NCBI RefSeq assembly: GCF_032154225.1
Contig: NZ_JALDYF010000005.1
Location: 193,176 to 257,175 of the forward strand
Source: Psychrobacillus sp032154225
Lineage (GTDB): Bacteria; Bacillota; Bacilli; Bacillales_A; Planococcaceae
DNA: 64,000 nt
Direction: 5' to 3'
How positions within the stretch are numbered: the first letter of the stretch is position 1; each line of letters starts with the position of its first letter. Shown here piece after piece: positions 8,983 through 18,053 of this stretch. The notes under the pieces were generated by a model. That model worked only from the letters and a program-made list of their open reading frames with translations, was not told the DNA's origin and searched no databases. The translations under genes were made by a program, and so were the position numbers.

Positions 8983-11900
8983 TTATTCAATTAATTTATC
9001 TAAACCCTCCTTCGCCCCTGGTAATGAAATGGTGATTTTTGTTCCAATACCTTCTTCGCTTTCTAATTTAAACGATGCTTTCTTTATCAATTTTAACTTT
9101 TTAAAAGGATTCGTAAATCCAATTCGATCGTTTTTATTGCTTAAAAGCTCTTTTTGTTTTTCAAGAGGAATTCCTACTCCATTATCTTCTATCGTGATGA
9201 TCACTTGTGACGTGTCACATTGAATCGAAAGTTTTAAAATGCCTCCAGATTCTTTTTTGGAAATACCGTGTTGAACTGCATTTTCCACTAATGGTTGAAT
9301 CGTCATAGAAGGAAGATAGGCTTCTATCGTTTCATCTATATAGTATTCAATCGTTAGTCGATCGCCAAAACGCATTTTTTCAATAGCTAAATACGCTTTT
9401 GCTAGTTCTATCTCATCTTCTAGTGGGATAAGCAAATTATATTTTTTATAATCTAATTTTGCTCGGAAAAAGATGGAGAGATATTCCAATGCTTCCCTCG
9501 TTTTTTCTTCATCTTGGTAGCTTAACCCAATAATTGTGTTCAGCGTATTATAAAGAAAATGTGGTGTAATTTGAGCATTGTAAAAACCCAATTCATTATT
9601 AACAGCATCTTCCGCTGATTTTTTCATAGCGAGTAACGATTCAATTCTCACCTTCAACTCTTCCGAATCAACAGGCTTTTGTAAGAAGTCGTTTGCACCT
9701 GCTTGGAATGAAACAATTAAATCCGTTAATTGTCCAGCTGCTGTAAGGATGATTATTGGTAATTCAACTAAATCATATTCCATACGGACAATATTACACA
9801 GTTCATAGCCAGACATTTCTGGCATCATCACATCAACTATCATCAAATCTATCTTTTCTTCTTTCAGTATTTCGATCGCAGCTTCCCCACTATCAACAGC
9901 AATGAGATTATACTCAAGCGAGCTAATAATATTGATCAGTACTTTTAAATTGGCATACTCGTCATCTACGACTAAAATAGTCTGAGCTTTCTTTCCACTA
10001 ATTTTCCTAGGTAGTTCTGGCAAACTATCTACTTCCCTCTTTGGAATATGAATCACTTCTGTCTCTTGTTCTATAGCCATTATAACTTCTTTTTGTTTTT
10101 CATCAGCAAGTGGAATTGTAAATGTAAAGCGTGACCCCTGACCAACTTCAGAAGTAACCCAAATACGCCCTCCTGAACTTTCTACTATTTGCTTCGTTAT
10201 ACTTAAACCAAGTCCGAGGCCTTCTTTTTTTCCTAAGCCGCTATTTTCTATTTGATAAAACGTAGAAAATAGTAAATCAAAATGCTCTTCCTTAATACCA
10301 ATTCCAGTATCTTCTACACATATTTGCATCTCATTCTCATGCACTTCTGCATGTATTGTAATCTTTCCCCTATGTGTGTAGGTAATTGCATTATAAATAA
10401 GATTGAATAACACTTGTTTCAAACGATGTTCATCTACAAATAGCAACGGCAAGTTTGTCGGTACTTTGTTTATTAATTTTAACGATTTCGTTGCAGGTAT
10501 TAAGTAAACCATTTCGGCAAGAACGTCTTCTATTACGTCCATATTTATAGGTCTTGCAAAAGCGGATATTTCTCTATTTTTAATATTAGATGAAAATAAC
10601 AGATCTTCTACTAAATTTGCGAGTCTTCTTCCGATATTATGGATTAATATAACGCTTTCCTGCTGTTGCCGCTTGAGTGGCCCCTCGACACCTTCCATCA
10701 ATGATTTAGAAAGATTTAAAATACCATGTAAAGGCGTACTTAATTCATGAGAAGTTTTCGCCAAAAATTCATCTTTTAGCTGATCGTACACAAGGAGTTC
10801 CTTCGACAATTCCTCTACTTTATAAAAAGCCACTTGCGAACGATGGTTCATTAGTAATGATAAACTTGCTACCATTAATAAAAATAAGAACAGCGAAATA
10901 CCTACAATATATATTTCAAAAAAGAACTCTAAGCCTAGCAATACTCCATAAGCCATAAAAGAGGTTACTGTTACCCTTACATACTCGGTTTCATCGATTT
11001 TTTTCTTAAAAACCTTCAAAAGCATGATCAATATATACATATAACTGATTCCCACTGTACAAGTTATTAGTAACTGAATATTTTTCAATGGCAAAAATCG
11101 AAATATATCGAGTAATGGATTACATATACCAAATAAGAATGCAAGTACCCCTAAGACCGTACAAAAAACAATTGTTCCTTTTTTAAAAAAGCTTAAATAG
11201 AAAAAACGATACACAAATAAAATAAAAAATAGCATGGACAAGCTTATAAATGTCATTTGTATATCAACTTGTACTTTTGCAGTTACATGAGGGAATAGTA
11301 AAAACAACCATCTTTCATTTACAGTAGAATTATATAATCCTTGGAATAAGCAAAAAAAGCTAAAAAACAGTTCATAAATATACTTTTTTCGTTGGAAATA
11401 CGTAATAAAATAAATAACTGCAAAAAGTATATACCCAGAAATAAGGACAATATCAAGTAGCTTTGCTGTGTCTTGCTTCACGATAATTTGCTCTTTCGTA
11501 CCGAAAATTAATGAGGTTACAATTCCTCCGCGCGCATACTCGTAATTTGCAACTAAAACAACTAGTTCAATTTGATTGTTTATACTATCTGCAAATACAA
11601 CATGCTTTTTAAAATCATAGCGATACTCTGCTTTGTCTTTGGAAGGATTTCCAGCTGCTCCAACTTCTACTCCGTTTATATATACTCTGTTAGCATTACG
11701 AATCGTATTTACCTTAATTCCGTAAAGATCATCCTTTGGAACTTGAATAATTAAACGATATGTTCCAACACCATAGGGAGTCTGTTCTTTTGGAAGTAGC
11801 TCGTCCCATTTAGCTGGAACCTTTATAAGTTTATGTATCGGTTCATACTTTGTATAAATGTCTACTAATGGATTTGGTGTTATTAATTCATTCGGGTAAA

Positions 11901-12081
11901 AATCCCAGTTACCGTCGAGCTTCACTACACCGTCCTCATTAAAATTCCAATTTTCTATCGAGAGTGCGCCATTCTCTGCTATTGGAACGTTCGAATTAGG
12001 TCGCCATGAATAGTAATACACATTAAAAATCGTTAGTAAATAGACACTTATTGATATTACAATAGAGGTTTTTCTACTCAT
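8983..12081 (-). CDS. hybrid sensor histidine kinase with 7TM-DISM sensor, receiver and LytS-type kinase end
   Basis: A 1032-residue membrane kinase. An ATG at 12081 with GAGGAGGGG 9 bp upstream is preferred over a longer frame to 12132. In order: a TM helix; an extracellular jelly-roll DISMED2-like domain (about 40-190, with PYGVGTYRL); seven TM segments (about 205-415); HisKA with His445 in SHELSTPLHG; HATPase (about 540-660, DTGIGI and GLGLGL); a receiver domain with Asp750 in IVDVMMPEM; a second kinase of LytS type with His841 in TPHFLYNTLN and its own ATPase (DNGVGI). Having two kinase modules around one receiver is unusual but known in Bacillales. No partner regulator gene lies nearby. 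The 7TM-DISM sensor class often senses carbohydrates, so the signal is only guessed. Confidence 0.9.
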   Translation of the reverse strand: MSRKTSIVISISVYLLTIFNVYYYSWRPNSNVPIAENGALSIENWNFNEDGVVKLDGNWDFYPNELITPNPLVDIYTKYEPIHKLIKVPAKWDELLPKEQTPYGVGTYRLIIQVPKDDLYGIKVNTIRNANRVYINGVEVGAAGNPSKDKAEYRYDFKKHVVFADSINNQIELVVLVANYEYARGGIVTSLIFGTKEQIIVKQDTAKLLDIVLISGYILFAVIYFITYFQRKKYIYELFFSFFCLFQGLYNSTVNERWLFLLFPHVTAKVQVDIQMTFISLSMLFFILFVYRFFYLSFFKKGTIVFCTVLGVLAFLFGICNPLLDIFRFLPLKNIQLLITCTVGISYMYILIMLLKVFKKKIDETEYVRVTVTSFMAYGVLLGLEFFFEIYIVGISLFLFLLMVASLSLLMNHRSQVAFYKVEELSKELLVYDQLKDEFLAKTSHELSTPLHGILNLSKSLMEGVEGPLKRQQQESVILIHNIGRRLANLVEDLLFSSNIKNREISAFARPINMDVIEDVLAEMVYLIPATKSLKLINKVPTNLPLLFVDEHRLKQVLFNLIYNAITYTHRGKITIHAEVHENEMQICVEDTGIGIKEEHFDLLFSTFYQIENSGLGKKEGLGLGLSITKQIVESSGGRIWVTSEVGQGSRFTFTIPLADEKQKEVIMAIEQETEVIHIPKREVDSLPELPRKISGKKAQTILVVDDEYANLKVLINIISSLEYNLIAVDSGEAAIEILKEEKIDLMIVDVMMPEMSGYELCNIVRMEYDLVELPIIILTAAGQLTDLIVSFQAGANDFLQKPVDSEELKVRIESLLAMKKSAEDAVNNELGFYNAQITPHFLYNTLNTIIGLSYQDEEKTREALEYLSIFFRAKLDYKKYNLLIPLEDEIELAKAYLAIEKMRFGDRLTIEYYIDETIEAYLPSMTIQPLVENAVQHGISKKESGGILKLSIQCDTSQVIITIEDNGVGIPLEKQKELLSNKNDRIGFTNPFKKLKLIKKASFKLESEEGIGTKITISLPGAKEGLDKLIE

Positions 12082-12171
12082 CTCTCCACACCCCTCCTCA
12101 TTAAGACATTTCTTCTTACCCTCACTGTACAATGAACCTATTTCACATTACAAGTTAACTTTGCATAAAAA

Positions 12172-12204
12172 TAAGAAGCTCTCGCTTGCGCAAAAAGCTT
12201 CTTA
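12172..12204 (-). terminator. terminator of the opp-pxp operon
   Basis: A 9-bp perfect inverted repeat (TAAGAAGCT/AGCTTCTTA) is followed on the minus strand by a T-rich run. It lies 14 bp after the pxpC stop and closes the 12-kb operon. Confidence 0.75.
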
Positions 12205-12217
12205 CTTTAAATAACTT

Positions 12218-13075
12218 TCACTTTTCTTTAAAACGAATTTTCCCACCATTTCTTAACTGAGCTATTTTCCATAAGTCTGCATCAGCAACTTTCCCAATCG
12301 TTGCGTACCCACCGAGTGTCTGTGCATCTGCCATTAAAATGACTGGCTGGCCGTTGGAAGGTACTTGAATCGTTCCAAACTGAGTTGCCTCCGATAAAAT
12401 ATCACTTTTTTCTGTAAAATGAAGCTCGGGGCCATTAAAATAATAACCCATTCGATCTCCACCCTTATATGTAAACTCTGAATGAAAAAAAGCTTGAATA
12501 CTTTCTTCCTGAAACAATACTTCATGTGGACTTTTCCAAACTGCGACTTCAACCTCTTGTTCATATGTAGGGATTTCTGTTGCAACTAACCCACGTTGGT
12601 ATTTTGGAAGTACTATGTTAGGAACTGATAATACAGCTCCTTTTTTTAATGTACACCCAATTTCTGCTTTCGGATAAGCTGATTTACTTCCCATGATTGA
12701 AGAAGTATCAAAGCCTCCTGACGCAAAAATATATGCAATACTTCCATGAACCGGATGTATAAACGATAATATTTGCCCTTTATAAACAGTTATCGACTTC
12801 CATAAAGGAACTTTTTGACCGTCTATTTCCGCACGAAGATCTGCTCCACCAATCGTAATCATATGTGTAGTTAAAATTTCTAAGGAAAGCCCTCCTAAAA
12901 ACAATTCAATCGCTGCCTCATTTGGAGAATTCCCAATAATTTTATTGCCTAATTGAAATGTGTTTGTGTCCATTGGACCTGCTACAGGTATTCCAAACGC
13001 ACGATAACCTATTCGACCACCATCTTGTAGAGAAGCATAGACACCTTCTTTTAATACTCGAAATAATTCTTTCAT
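12218..13075 (-). CDS. pxpC: 5-oxoprolinase subunit C (biotin-dependent carboxyltransferase-like, KipA family)
   Basis: PxpC works with PxpA and PxpB to open 5-oxoproline (pyroglutamate) to L-glutamate using ATP in the cytoplasm. Family features: the N-terminal VLKEGVYASLQDGGRIGYRAFGIPVAGPMD segment in spirit of urea-amidolyase carboxyltransferases, TIGGADLRAEIDG in the middle, and the C-terminal LMADAQTLGGYATIGKVADADL. Length 285 aa is slightly short of the B. subtilis KipA norm but complete at both ends. The start has GGAG 8 bp upstream and the gene touches pxpA by one base, so translation is coupled. Last gene of the operon. In B. subtilis the homologue was first named as a KinA regulator, and the oxoprolinase role is now the better supported one. 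Confidence 0.93.
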   Translation of the reverse strand: MKELFRVLKEGVYASLQDGGRIGYRAFGIPVAGPMDTNTFQLGNKIIGNSPNEAAIELFLGGLSLEILTTHMITIGGADLRAEIDGQKVPLWKSITVYKGQILSFIHPVHGSIAYIFASGGFDTSSIMGSKSAYPKAEIGCTLKKGAVLSVPNIVLPKYQRGLVATEIPTYEQEVEVAVWKSPHEVLFQEESIQAFFHSEFTYKGGDRMGYYFNGPELHFTEKSDILSEATQFGTIQVPSNGQPVILMADAQTLGGYATIGKVADADLWKIAQLRNGGKIRFKEK

Positions 13076-13836
13076 TAGATCAACTCCAAAGGTGTAACCT
13101 TTACATTTTTTGCTTCTAGTACTTCTCTAGTCTTTTGTACAATTTCAGCGACATTTTTCCCGTCACCATGAAAACAAATTGTATCTGCCTGTATAGGAAT
13201 GAGTTTGCCACTAGCAGTTTCAACTTGCTGGTGCATTACTATATGTTCAACTTGCTTTATAATATCCTCTAATTTTGTAAGAACTGCATTTGGTTTACTT
13301 CGGTCAACTAAATGTCCTAAATCATCATATCGACGATCTGCGAATGCTTCTCCCGCCGTTTTTAACCCAATTTCATTTCCTGCATGTAATAACTCACTAT
13401 TACACAGTCCGAAAAGAATAGCACTAGGTATCGTATCAAATACTGCTTGGGCAATAGCTTTTGCTACATCAGCATCTTTTGCAGCTATATTATATAAAGC
13501 ACCATGGGGTTTCACATGCGATAAAGGCACATCGTGAATACGACAAAAAGCTTGTAAAGCGCCTATTTGATATACTACCATTTCGTAAATTTCAGTAGGA
13601 CTCATGCTAATACTCCTTCTGCCAAATCCTTGTTTATCAGGAAATCCAGGATGCGCTCCTATAGAAAGATGGTTTTCTTTTGCATCTTGTACTGATTTAT
13701 TCATCACGGTAAAGTCGCCTGCATGAAACCCACAAGCAATATTTGCTGAAGTAATTACTTTAAAAAGCTCAAAATCTTGTCCGATTACATAATTTCCGAA
13801 GCTTTCTCCAACATCCGCATTGATGTCTATTCTCAC
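13075..13836 (-). CDS. pxpA: 5-oxoprolinase subunit A (LamB/YcsF family)
   Basis: The phosphorylating/hydrolysing partner in the PxpABC oxoprolinase. The LamB/YcsF signature is clear: MRIDINADVGESFG at the N-terminus, ANIACGFHAGD at about 33-43, IGAHPGFPD at about 59-67, HVKPHGALYN at about 105-114 and ICFHGD near 215. Length 253 aa is typical. The start is GTG, overlapping the pxpB stop by 4 bp (GTGA), with GGAGGTGGGAG upstream inside pxpB. The order pxpB-pxpA-pxpC, with 1-4 bp overlaps, is the usual bacterial arrangement. Together with pcp directly upstream it turns released pyroglutamate into glutamate. Confidence 0.95.
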   Translation of the reverse strand: MRIDINADVGESFGNYVIGQDFELFKVITSANIACGFHAGDFTVMNKSVQDAKENHLSIGAHPGFPDKQGFGRRSISMSPTEIYEMVVYQIGALQAFCRIHDVPLSHVKPHGALYNIAAKDADVAKAIAQAVFDTIPSAILFGLCNSELLHAGNEIGLKTAGEAFADRRYDDLGHLVDRSKPNAVLTKLEDIIKQVEHIVMHQQVETASGKLIPIQADTICFHGDGKNVAEIVQKTREVLEAKNVKVTPLELI

Positions 13837-14576
13837 ACTCCCACCTCCGCTATAAATCTGTAAACTGCATCACGATCGTTTTTCATTTCATCCTCTATTT
13901 CCTTAAAGTCCTTATGACCAATCGATGCAAATTTCAACTGGTCTCCTGCTTTTAAGAGAAAAGGATTTTCTCGTTGCAATGAAAAAATATCCAAGGGGGT
14001 TCTTCCGATAATATTCCATCCTCCAGGCGATTCAATTGGATAAATGCCTGTTTGACTTCCCCCAATACCAATTGTCCCTTTTGGAACTTTTACTCTTGGT
14101 TTTTCTAGTCGAGGGACAAATAATGCAGGATCTAAATCACCTAAATACGGAAAACCCGGTAAAAAACCAATCATATAAATCGTATATATTTTATTCGAGT
14201 GCAAATGGATAATTTCATCTTGTGATAATCCTGTAATACATTCAATTCTCGTAATATCTTCACAATAAGGTGATTCGTAGCAAACAGGAATTGTAATTTG
14301 TCGGGTAGAAAATAGTCTATTGTCTAATTCAAGCACTTCCCATTTTTCGAGAAGTTCATCTATTTTCAGTGTATCTAAAGTAGATGATTTGTGAAAAAAA
14401 ACAGTAACTGTATGATAACTTGGGACAACCTCTTCAATAAAATAGCCTAATTCTGAAAGGATAAAATCAGAAAAGGAATGGACAGACTGATAAATATCGC
14501 GACTAATCCCTTCCCCAAAACTATATCGTAGCGTACGTTCCCCAGTTCTCCATACTTGAGGTAAATTATTTTTCAT
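13833..14576 (-). CDS. pxpB: 5-oxoprolinase subunit B (KipI family)
   Basis: PxpB pairs with PxpC to form the second half of the ATP-dependent 5-oxoprolinase. The KipI/allophanate-hydrolase subunit 1 signature is visible: IPVCYESPYCEDI at about 106-118, YMIGFLPGFPYLGDLDP at about 146-162, and PKGTIGIGGSQTGIYPIESPGGWNIIGRTP-like C-terminal block around 175-203. Length 247 aa is normal. It follows pcp after 4 bp and has no strong ribosome binding site of its own, so it is probably translated by coupling. The KipI name comes from B. subtilis, where it inhibits the sporulation kinase KinA. A regulatory side role cannot be excluded here. Confidence 0.94.
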   Translation of the reverse strand: MKNNLPQVWRTGERTLRYSFGEGISRDIYQSVHSFSDFILSELGYFIEEVVPSYHTVTVFFHKSSTLDTLKIDELLEKWEVLELDNRLFSTRQITIPVCYESPYCEDITRIECITGLSQDEIIHLHSNKIYTIYMIGFLPGFPYLGDLDPALFVPRLEKPRVKVPKGTIGIGGSQTGIYPIESPGGWNIIGRTPLDIFSLQRENPFLLKAGDQLKFASIGHKDFKEIEDEMKNDRDAVYRFIAEVGV

Positions 14577-14580
14577 GATA

Positions 14581-15180
14581 TTACAATACTTCGATGCATG
14601 TAATGATACTTTTCTTCAAGTCCTCATGTGACCAACTCGGAATATTCCCATGTTGAATCGCAAGCTCATGAGATGCAGGAATATGAATAAAACCGGAGAG
14701 CATTTTCGAATTAGACGCTTTCGCATAGTGCAGTCCTTCATACATGACATTATTACAAAGGTAAGTTCCTGCACTATTAGACATTTCAGCAGGAAAGCCA
14801 TTTTCTAATAACTTATTTACCATTTCTCGGACTGGTAAAGTAGATAAATAACCTGGTTCGCCAGCCTCTTGAATTAGCTCATCTACTGGCTTGTTCCCTT
14901 CATTATCCGCATCGCCGTCTTTAAAATTAATCGCAATGCGTTCCGGTGTAATTTTAAATCTTCCAGCTGCCAACCCAAGTGAAATATGAGCATCCGGCTG
15001 TATTTCTTCTAAAAACTGTAGTAATTGCTGCCCAGAAACTTTAAAATCGACAGGCATTATTTTACTAATCACTTTATATTCTCCAATTACTAATCCATCT
15101 AGTTCCTCCACAATTTTCATCGTAGGATTCACAGTATAATGTAGAAAAGGTTCAAACCCTGTTAATAATAACTTTTTCAT
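14581..15180 (-). CDS. pcp: pyroglutamyl-peptidase I
   Basis: A cytoplasmic cysteine peptidase (family C15) that removes N-terminal pyroglutamate from peptides. The triad is visible at the standard spacing: Glu80 in TPERIAINF, Cys142 in GTYLCNNVMY and His166 in SGFIHIPA, with the N-terminal LLTGFEPF motif. The second of two tandem ATGs (15180) is chosen because GGGGGAG then sits 5 bp upstream. The first ATG would leave only 2 bp. It overlaps or abuts the M14 peptidase gene and precedes pxpB by 4 bp. Its product, free 5-oxoproline, is exactly the substrate of PxpABC encoded next, so the functional link is strong. Confidence 0.96.
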   Translation of the reverse strand: MKKLLLTGFEPFLHYTVNPTMKIVEELDGLVIGEYKVISKIMPVDFKVSGQQLLQFLEEIQPDAHISLGLAAGRFKITPERIAINFKDGDADNEGNKPVDELIQEAGEPGYLSTLPVREMVNKLLENGFPAEMSNSAGTYLCNNVMYEGLHYAKASNSKMLSGFIHIPASHELAIQHGNIPSWSHEDLKKSIITCIEVL

Positions 15181-15182
15181 CA

Positions 15183-18047
15183 TTACTCCCCCATTTCTAA
15201 TTTTATTGGACGTACGCGATACTTTCGTAAAGAATGTTCGATAATTGACATTGGACTATTTTTTAAAACATCTATTACTCCAAGATTAAAGAGATACTGC
15301 GATTGCACACAGCTTTCTAGCACTTCGTCATATACTACTTCATCTGCAGCTTCAGAAATAATATCGGCCGCAACCCAATCTGGATAACGTAAAATACTAA
15401 CCGTTGGGTAAGTTGGAGTAACACTTTGCTCCCGATAAAAGTTAATCGATGATGCTTCTTCAATTGGAAATACTTCAGGCAACCATGCATGACCGTATTT
15501 GATAAATCGTTCTTTCCAGTAAGCGTTCTCATCTGCAATTGACGTTCCATCGAATTTTTTACTAATCGATTGAACAATTACTTCTAAATTATCCGCCAAC
15601 AGATTCTGATTTACATCCTGTGAGATCCGCCCAATTCCATATATTTTTGCACTTGGTAAGAAATAAGAAACCGGAAATCTAGGTGGACTATTATATCCAG
15701 CAAAAGGTTGTACCCATTCATGTGACGGAATTCCATGATTATCTACAACAATGTCTGGAGCCCATTTTCTCATTAACTGCGGTAAAATATTCGCTTCTCC
15801 AAAAATCGTTTGCTGATATTTAACATGTGCAAATTCTAAACCAACAGCATTATAACGTGCTGCATGATGCTTCCACTCTGGATGTTCTACTACCATTTGC
15901 GAAAGTAAATAGCTTCCATCTATATTTGCTTGTGGAATGACAATAATATTTACGTTTTGCAGCAAGCTAGCATTCATGTATGAATCTTTTACTAACTTTA
16001 AAACGGCCGGGGTACTTGAAACTTCGTTTGCATGATGTCCAGCTTCTATAACAATCGTTTTCTTAAACAAAGTTAACTTCAAAGCCGCATCGAACATTTC
16101 CTCCGACGCTAAAAAGCATTCGATAACTGGGATACTTTCTCCGTAATAAGAATGATCTGGGTACACTACACGCACATTTTGCTCTTGTAATTCAGCACAA
16201 ATCTCATTTTTTTCAGCAATAAAAGATTCTACTAGACAGGAATACCTTTCTTCATTCGACTCAACAATAGCAGTTATTTCATTGCCATCAAACTGAATTT
16301 GAGTAGTTTTGTAAGTAGCAGGTGTATAATCTACCCACTCGAAAACTTGTATAGTCGATTTTGGCTTCTCCCCTTCTCTTATGTGCATGAAAGGATAAAG
16401 TCCGCCTGGTGCATTAAACGAAACACCTTGCTTCTTTTTCCCCCATTCAGAAAAGTAATCCAATGTATTAAAATATATATCTTCGTAAAGCGCCTCCATG
16501 GAAGAAATACGTTCTTCATCAATTTGCAGCTTCTCTTCTTGTTCACTCATCCAAACATCTAATACAATACGATCAAATAATGGTCGATTAGTACCTTGTC
16601 CATCGTTTATTTCTTTTAGATACTCTGTCAGACGAGGTAAAAACTCCTCTAAATAATAGACATAAAATCGTTCTCGATCGGTCGGTATTAAATGTGTTTC
16701 AAAGGAATGGTCCGCTCGGTAAATTCGAACTGCTCCAGTAGTAGGATAAGCAAATTTTCCTTCTTCCACATATGGAATTTGTACGGTTGGAATATCTAAA
16801 TATCCAAGCTGACTTATCGTTCCATCACTATTTATCCCATAAATAATGAAAGTATGCTCTAAATGATCTTCTTTGTAAAAAGTAATGTTTTCTAATTGTA
16901 AATGTGTATGTTTGGCAATATAAGCATCAATCGGATACATTTCTTGAATCCAACGAATTGGTAGCTCTAAGCAAGCCTCATTGTCATCGTTTTTTGCATA
17001 GATTTTCAGCCCAATTGTTTCTTTCGTCATCATTGGAATGATTTCTTCCCTAACCCACTGAAACCCAGTTTTAAAAGCGGAGTGCACTTTCACATTTTGT
17101 ACATTCGGAAAAGTAGTCTGAATTTCTTTTTGCAACTCTCGTCGAATATGTGTCGGTTCTGAAATGAATACTTCTATTTTAGCTCCATCTTCTACTACTG
17201 CATTTTGTAAAATATTTCGGGCTAATTCAACTTCGGATACATCTTCCCAATCTTCTTGAAAAAGTAGCTTAGACGCCTTTTTTTCATCTAAACGCATTTT
17301 TTGCTCCCAGTACCCGAATGTCCCTTCTTCACTCCAGTTTTTCTGCACATTCAACCATGCTAACGCTGAAGCTACTTCTATTTTATTTCCTTCTAACTTA
17401 AACACATTTTTCCGGACAAGTTCAAACTTAATTTTTTCACCTGGAGAAATAGAAAATTGGATTGTTGCAAAAGGATCACCCGTTACAGGCAACCTAATTT
17501 CCGTGCAATATAATGCGGCTCTTGCAACAAAATGGCATAGTTCTATAAAAACATCTCTAGACTTAAGTTCTTCATTTACTTCCACATTCAAGCATAATGT
17601 TTGATGCGGCGACGCTTCTATATCTGAACCAAAGCCAGAAAAGCTCCAAATGTCGGATATACTTTGAATCGGCTTTATAACAGACAGTTGCTCATCTAAT
17701 TCACCAGCAGAATCCAAACCTAGTAATGAAAGTTCGGATAATAATCTAGAACATTCTTTTTCATTTTGATAATAAATATATATCGTATCGCTTTTATATT
17801 CGACCAGATTAGATGTTTCATTTTCCATAAATATCATCTTCACTGTTTGACCATTATCTACAAAAAAGTTATACGATAATGCTGTTGTTTCATAGCCTAC
17901 TCTTGCAAAAAAGTCTAGTAAGCCGTTTGGCATGAATCCTACTGGTAAATCTACAAATAGAGATACCCCATCTATCACATGATCATGATTTTTGTCGACG
18001 AATATTCCATCTAACGTCCAAATATCTTGTAGCTTTTTCAGATTCAT
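15183..18047 (-). CDS. large M14-type metallopeptidase-like protein of the pyroglutamyl-peptide operon
   Basis: A 954-residue protein without signal peptide, so cytoplasmic. The C-terminal half carries a zinc-carboxypeptidase (M14) core: HANE (His672-x-x-Glu675) as the first zinc ligands, NIDG at 708-711 matching the family's N-x-D-G, and DNHG with His771 as the third ligand. The N-terminal about 480 residues have no domain I recognise. Typical M14 enzymes are 300-550 aa, so the extension is large. The gene lies between oppC and pcp with gaps of 6 bp and overlap of 1 bp, suggesting it trims imported peptides before or after pyroglutamate removal. The AGGAGG lies only 2 bp before the ATG and overlaps the oppC stop, an unusually tight spacing. 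Exact cleavage specificity is unknown. Confidence 0.75.
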   Translation of the reverse strand: MNLKKLQDIWTLDGIFVDKNHDHVIDGVSLFVDLPVGFMPNGLLDFFARVGYETTALSYNFFVDNGQTVKMIFMENETSNLVEYKSDTIYIYYQNEKECSRLLSELSLLGLDSAGELDEQLSVIKPIQSISDIWSFSGFGSDIEASPHQTLCLNVEVNEELKSRDVFIELCHFVARAALYCTEIRLPVTGDPFATIQFSISPGEKIKFELVRKNVFKLEGNKIEVASALAWLNVQKNWSEEGTFGYWEQKMRLDEKKASKLLFQEDWEDVSEVELARNILQNAVVEDGAKIEVFISEPTHIRRELQKEIQTTFPNVQNVKVHSAFKTGFQWVREEIIPMMTKETIGLKIYAKNDDNEACLELPIRWIQEMYPIDAYIAKHTHLQLENITFYKEDHLEHTFIIYGINSDGTISQLGYLDIPTVQIPYVEEGKFAYPTTGAVRIYRADHSFETHLIPTDRERFYVYYLEEFLPRLTEYLKEINDGQGTNRPLFDRIVLDVWMSEQEEKLQIDEERISSMEALYEDIYFNTLDYFSEWGKKKQGVSFNAPGGLYPFMHIREGEKPKSTIQVFEWVDYTPATYKTTQIQFDGNEITAIVESNEERYSCLVESFIAEKNEICAELQEQNVRVVYPDHSYYGESIPVIECFLASEEMFDAALKLTLFKKTIVIEAGHHANEVSSTPAVLKLVKDSYMNASLLQNVNIIVIPQANIDGSYLLSQMVVEHPEWKHHAARYNAVGLEFAHVKYQQTIFGEANILPQLMRKWAPDIVVDNHGIPSHEWVQPFAGYNSPPRFPVSYFLPSAKIYGIGRISQDVNQNLLADNLEVIVQSISKKFDGTSIADENAYWKERFIKYGHAWLPEVFPIEEASSINFYREQSVTPTYPTVSILRYPDWVAADIISEAADEVVYDEVLESCVQSQYLFNLGVIDVLKNSPMSIIEHSLRKYRVRPIKLEMGE

Positions 18048-18053
18048 TACCTC

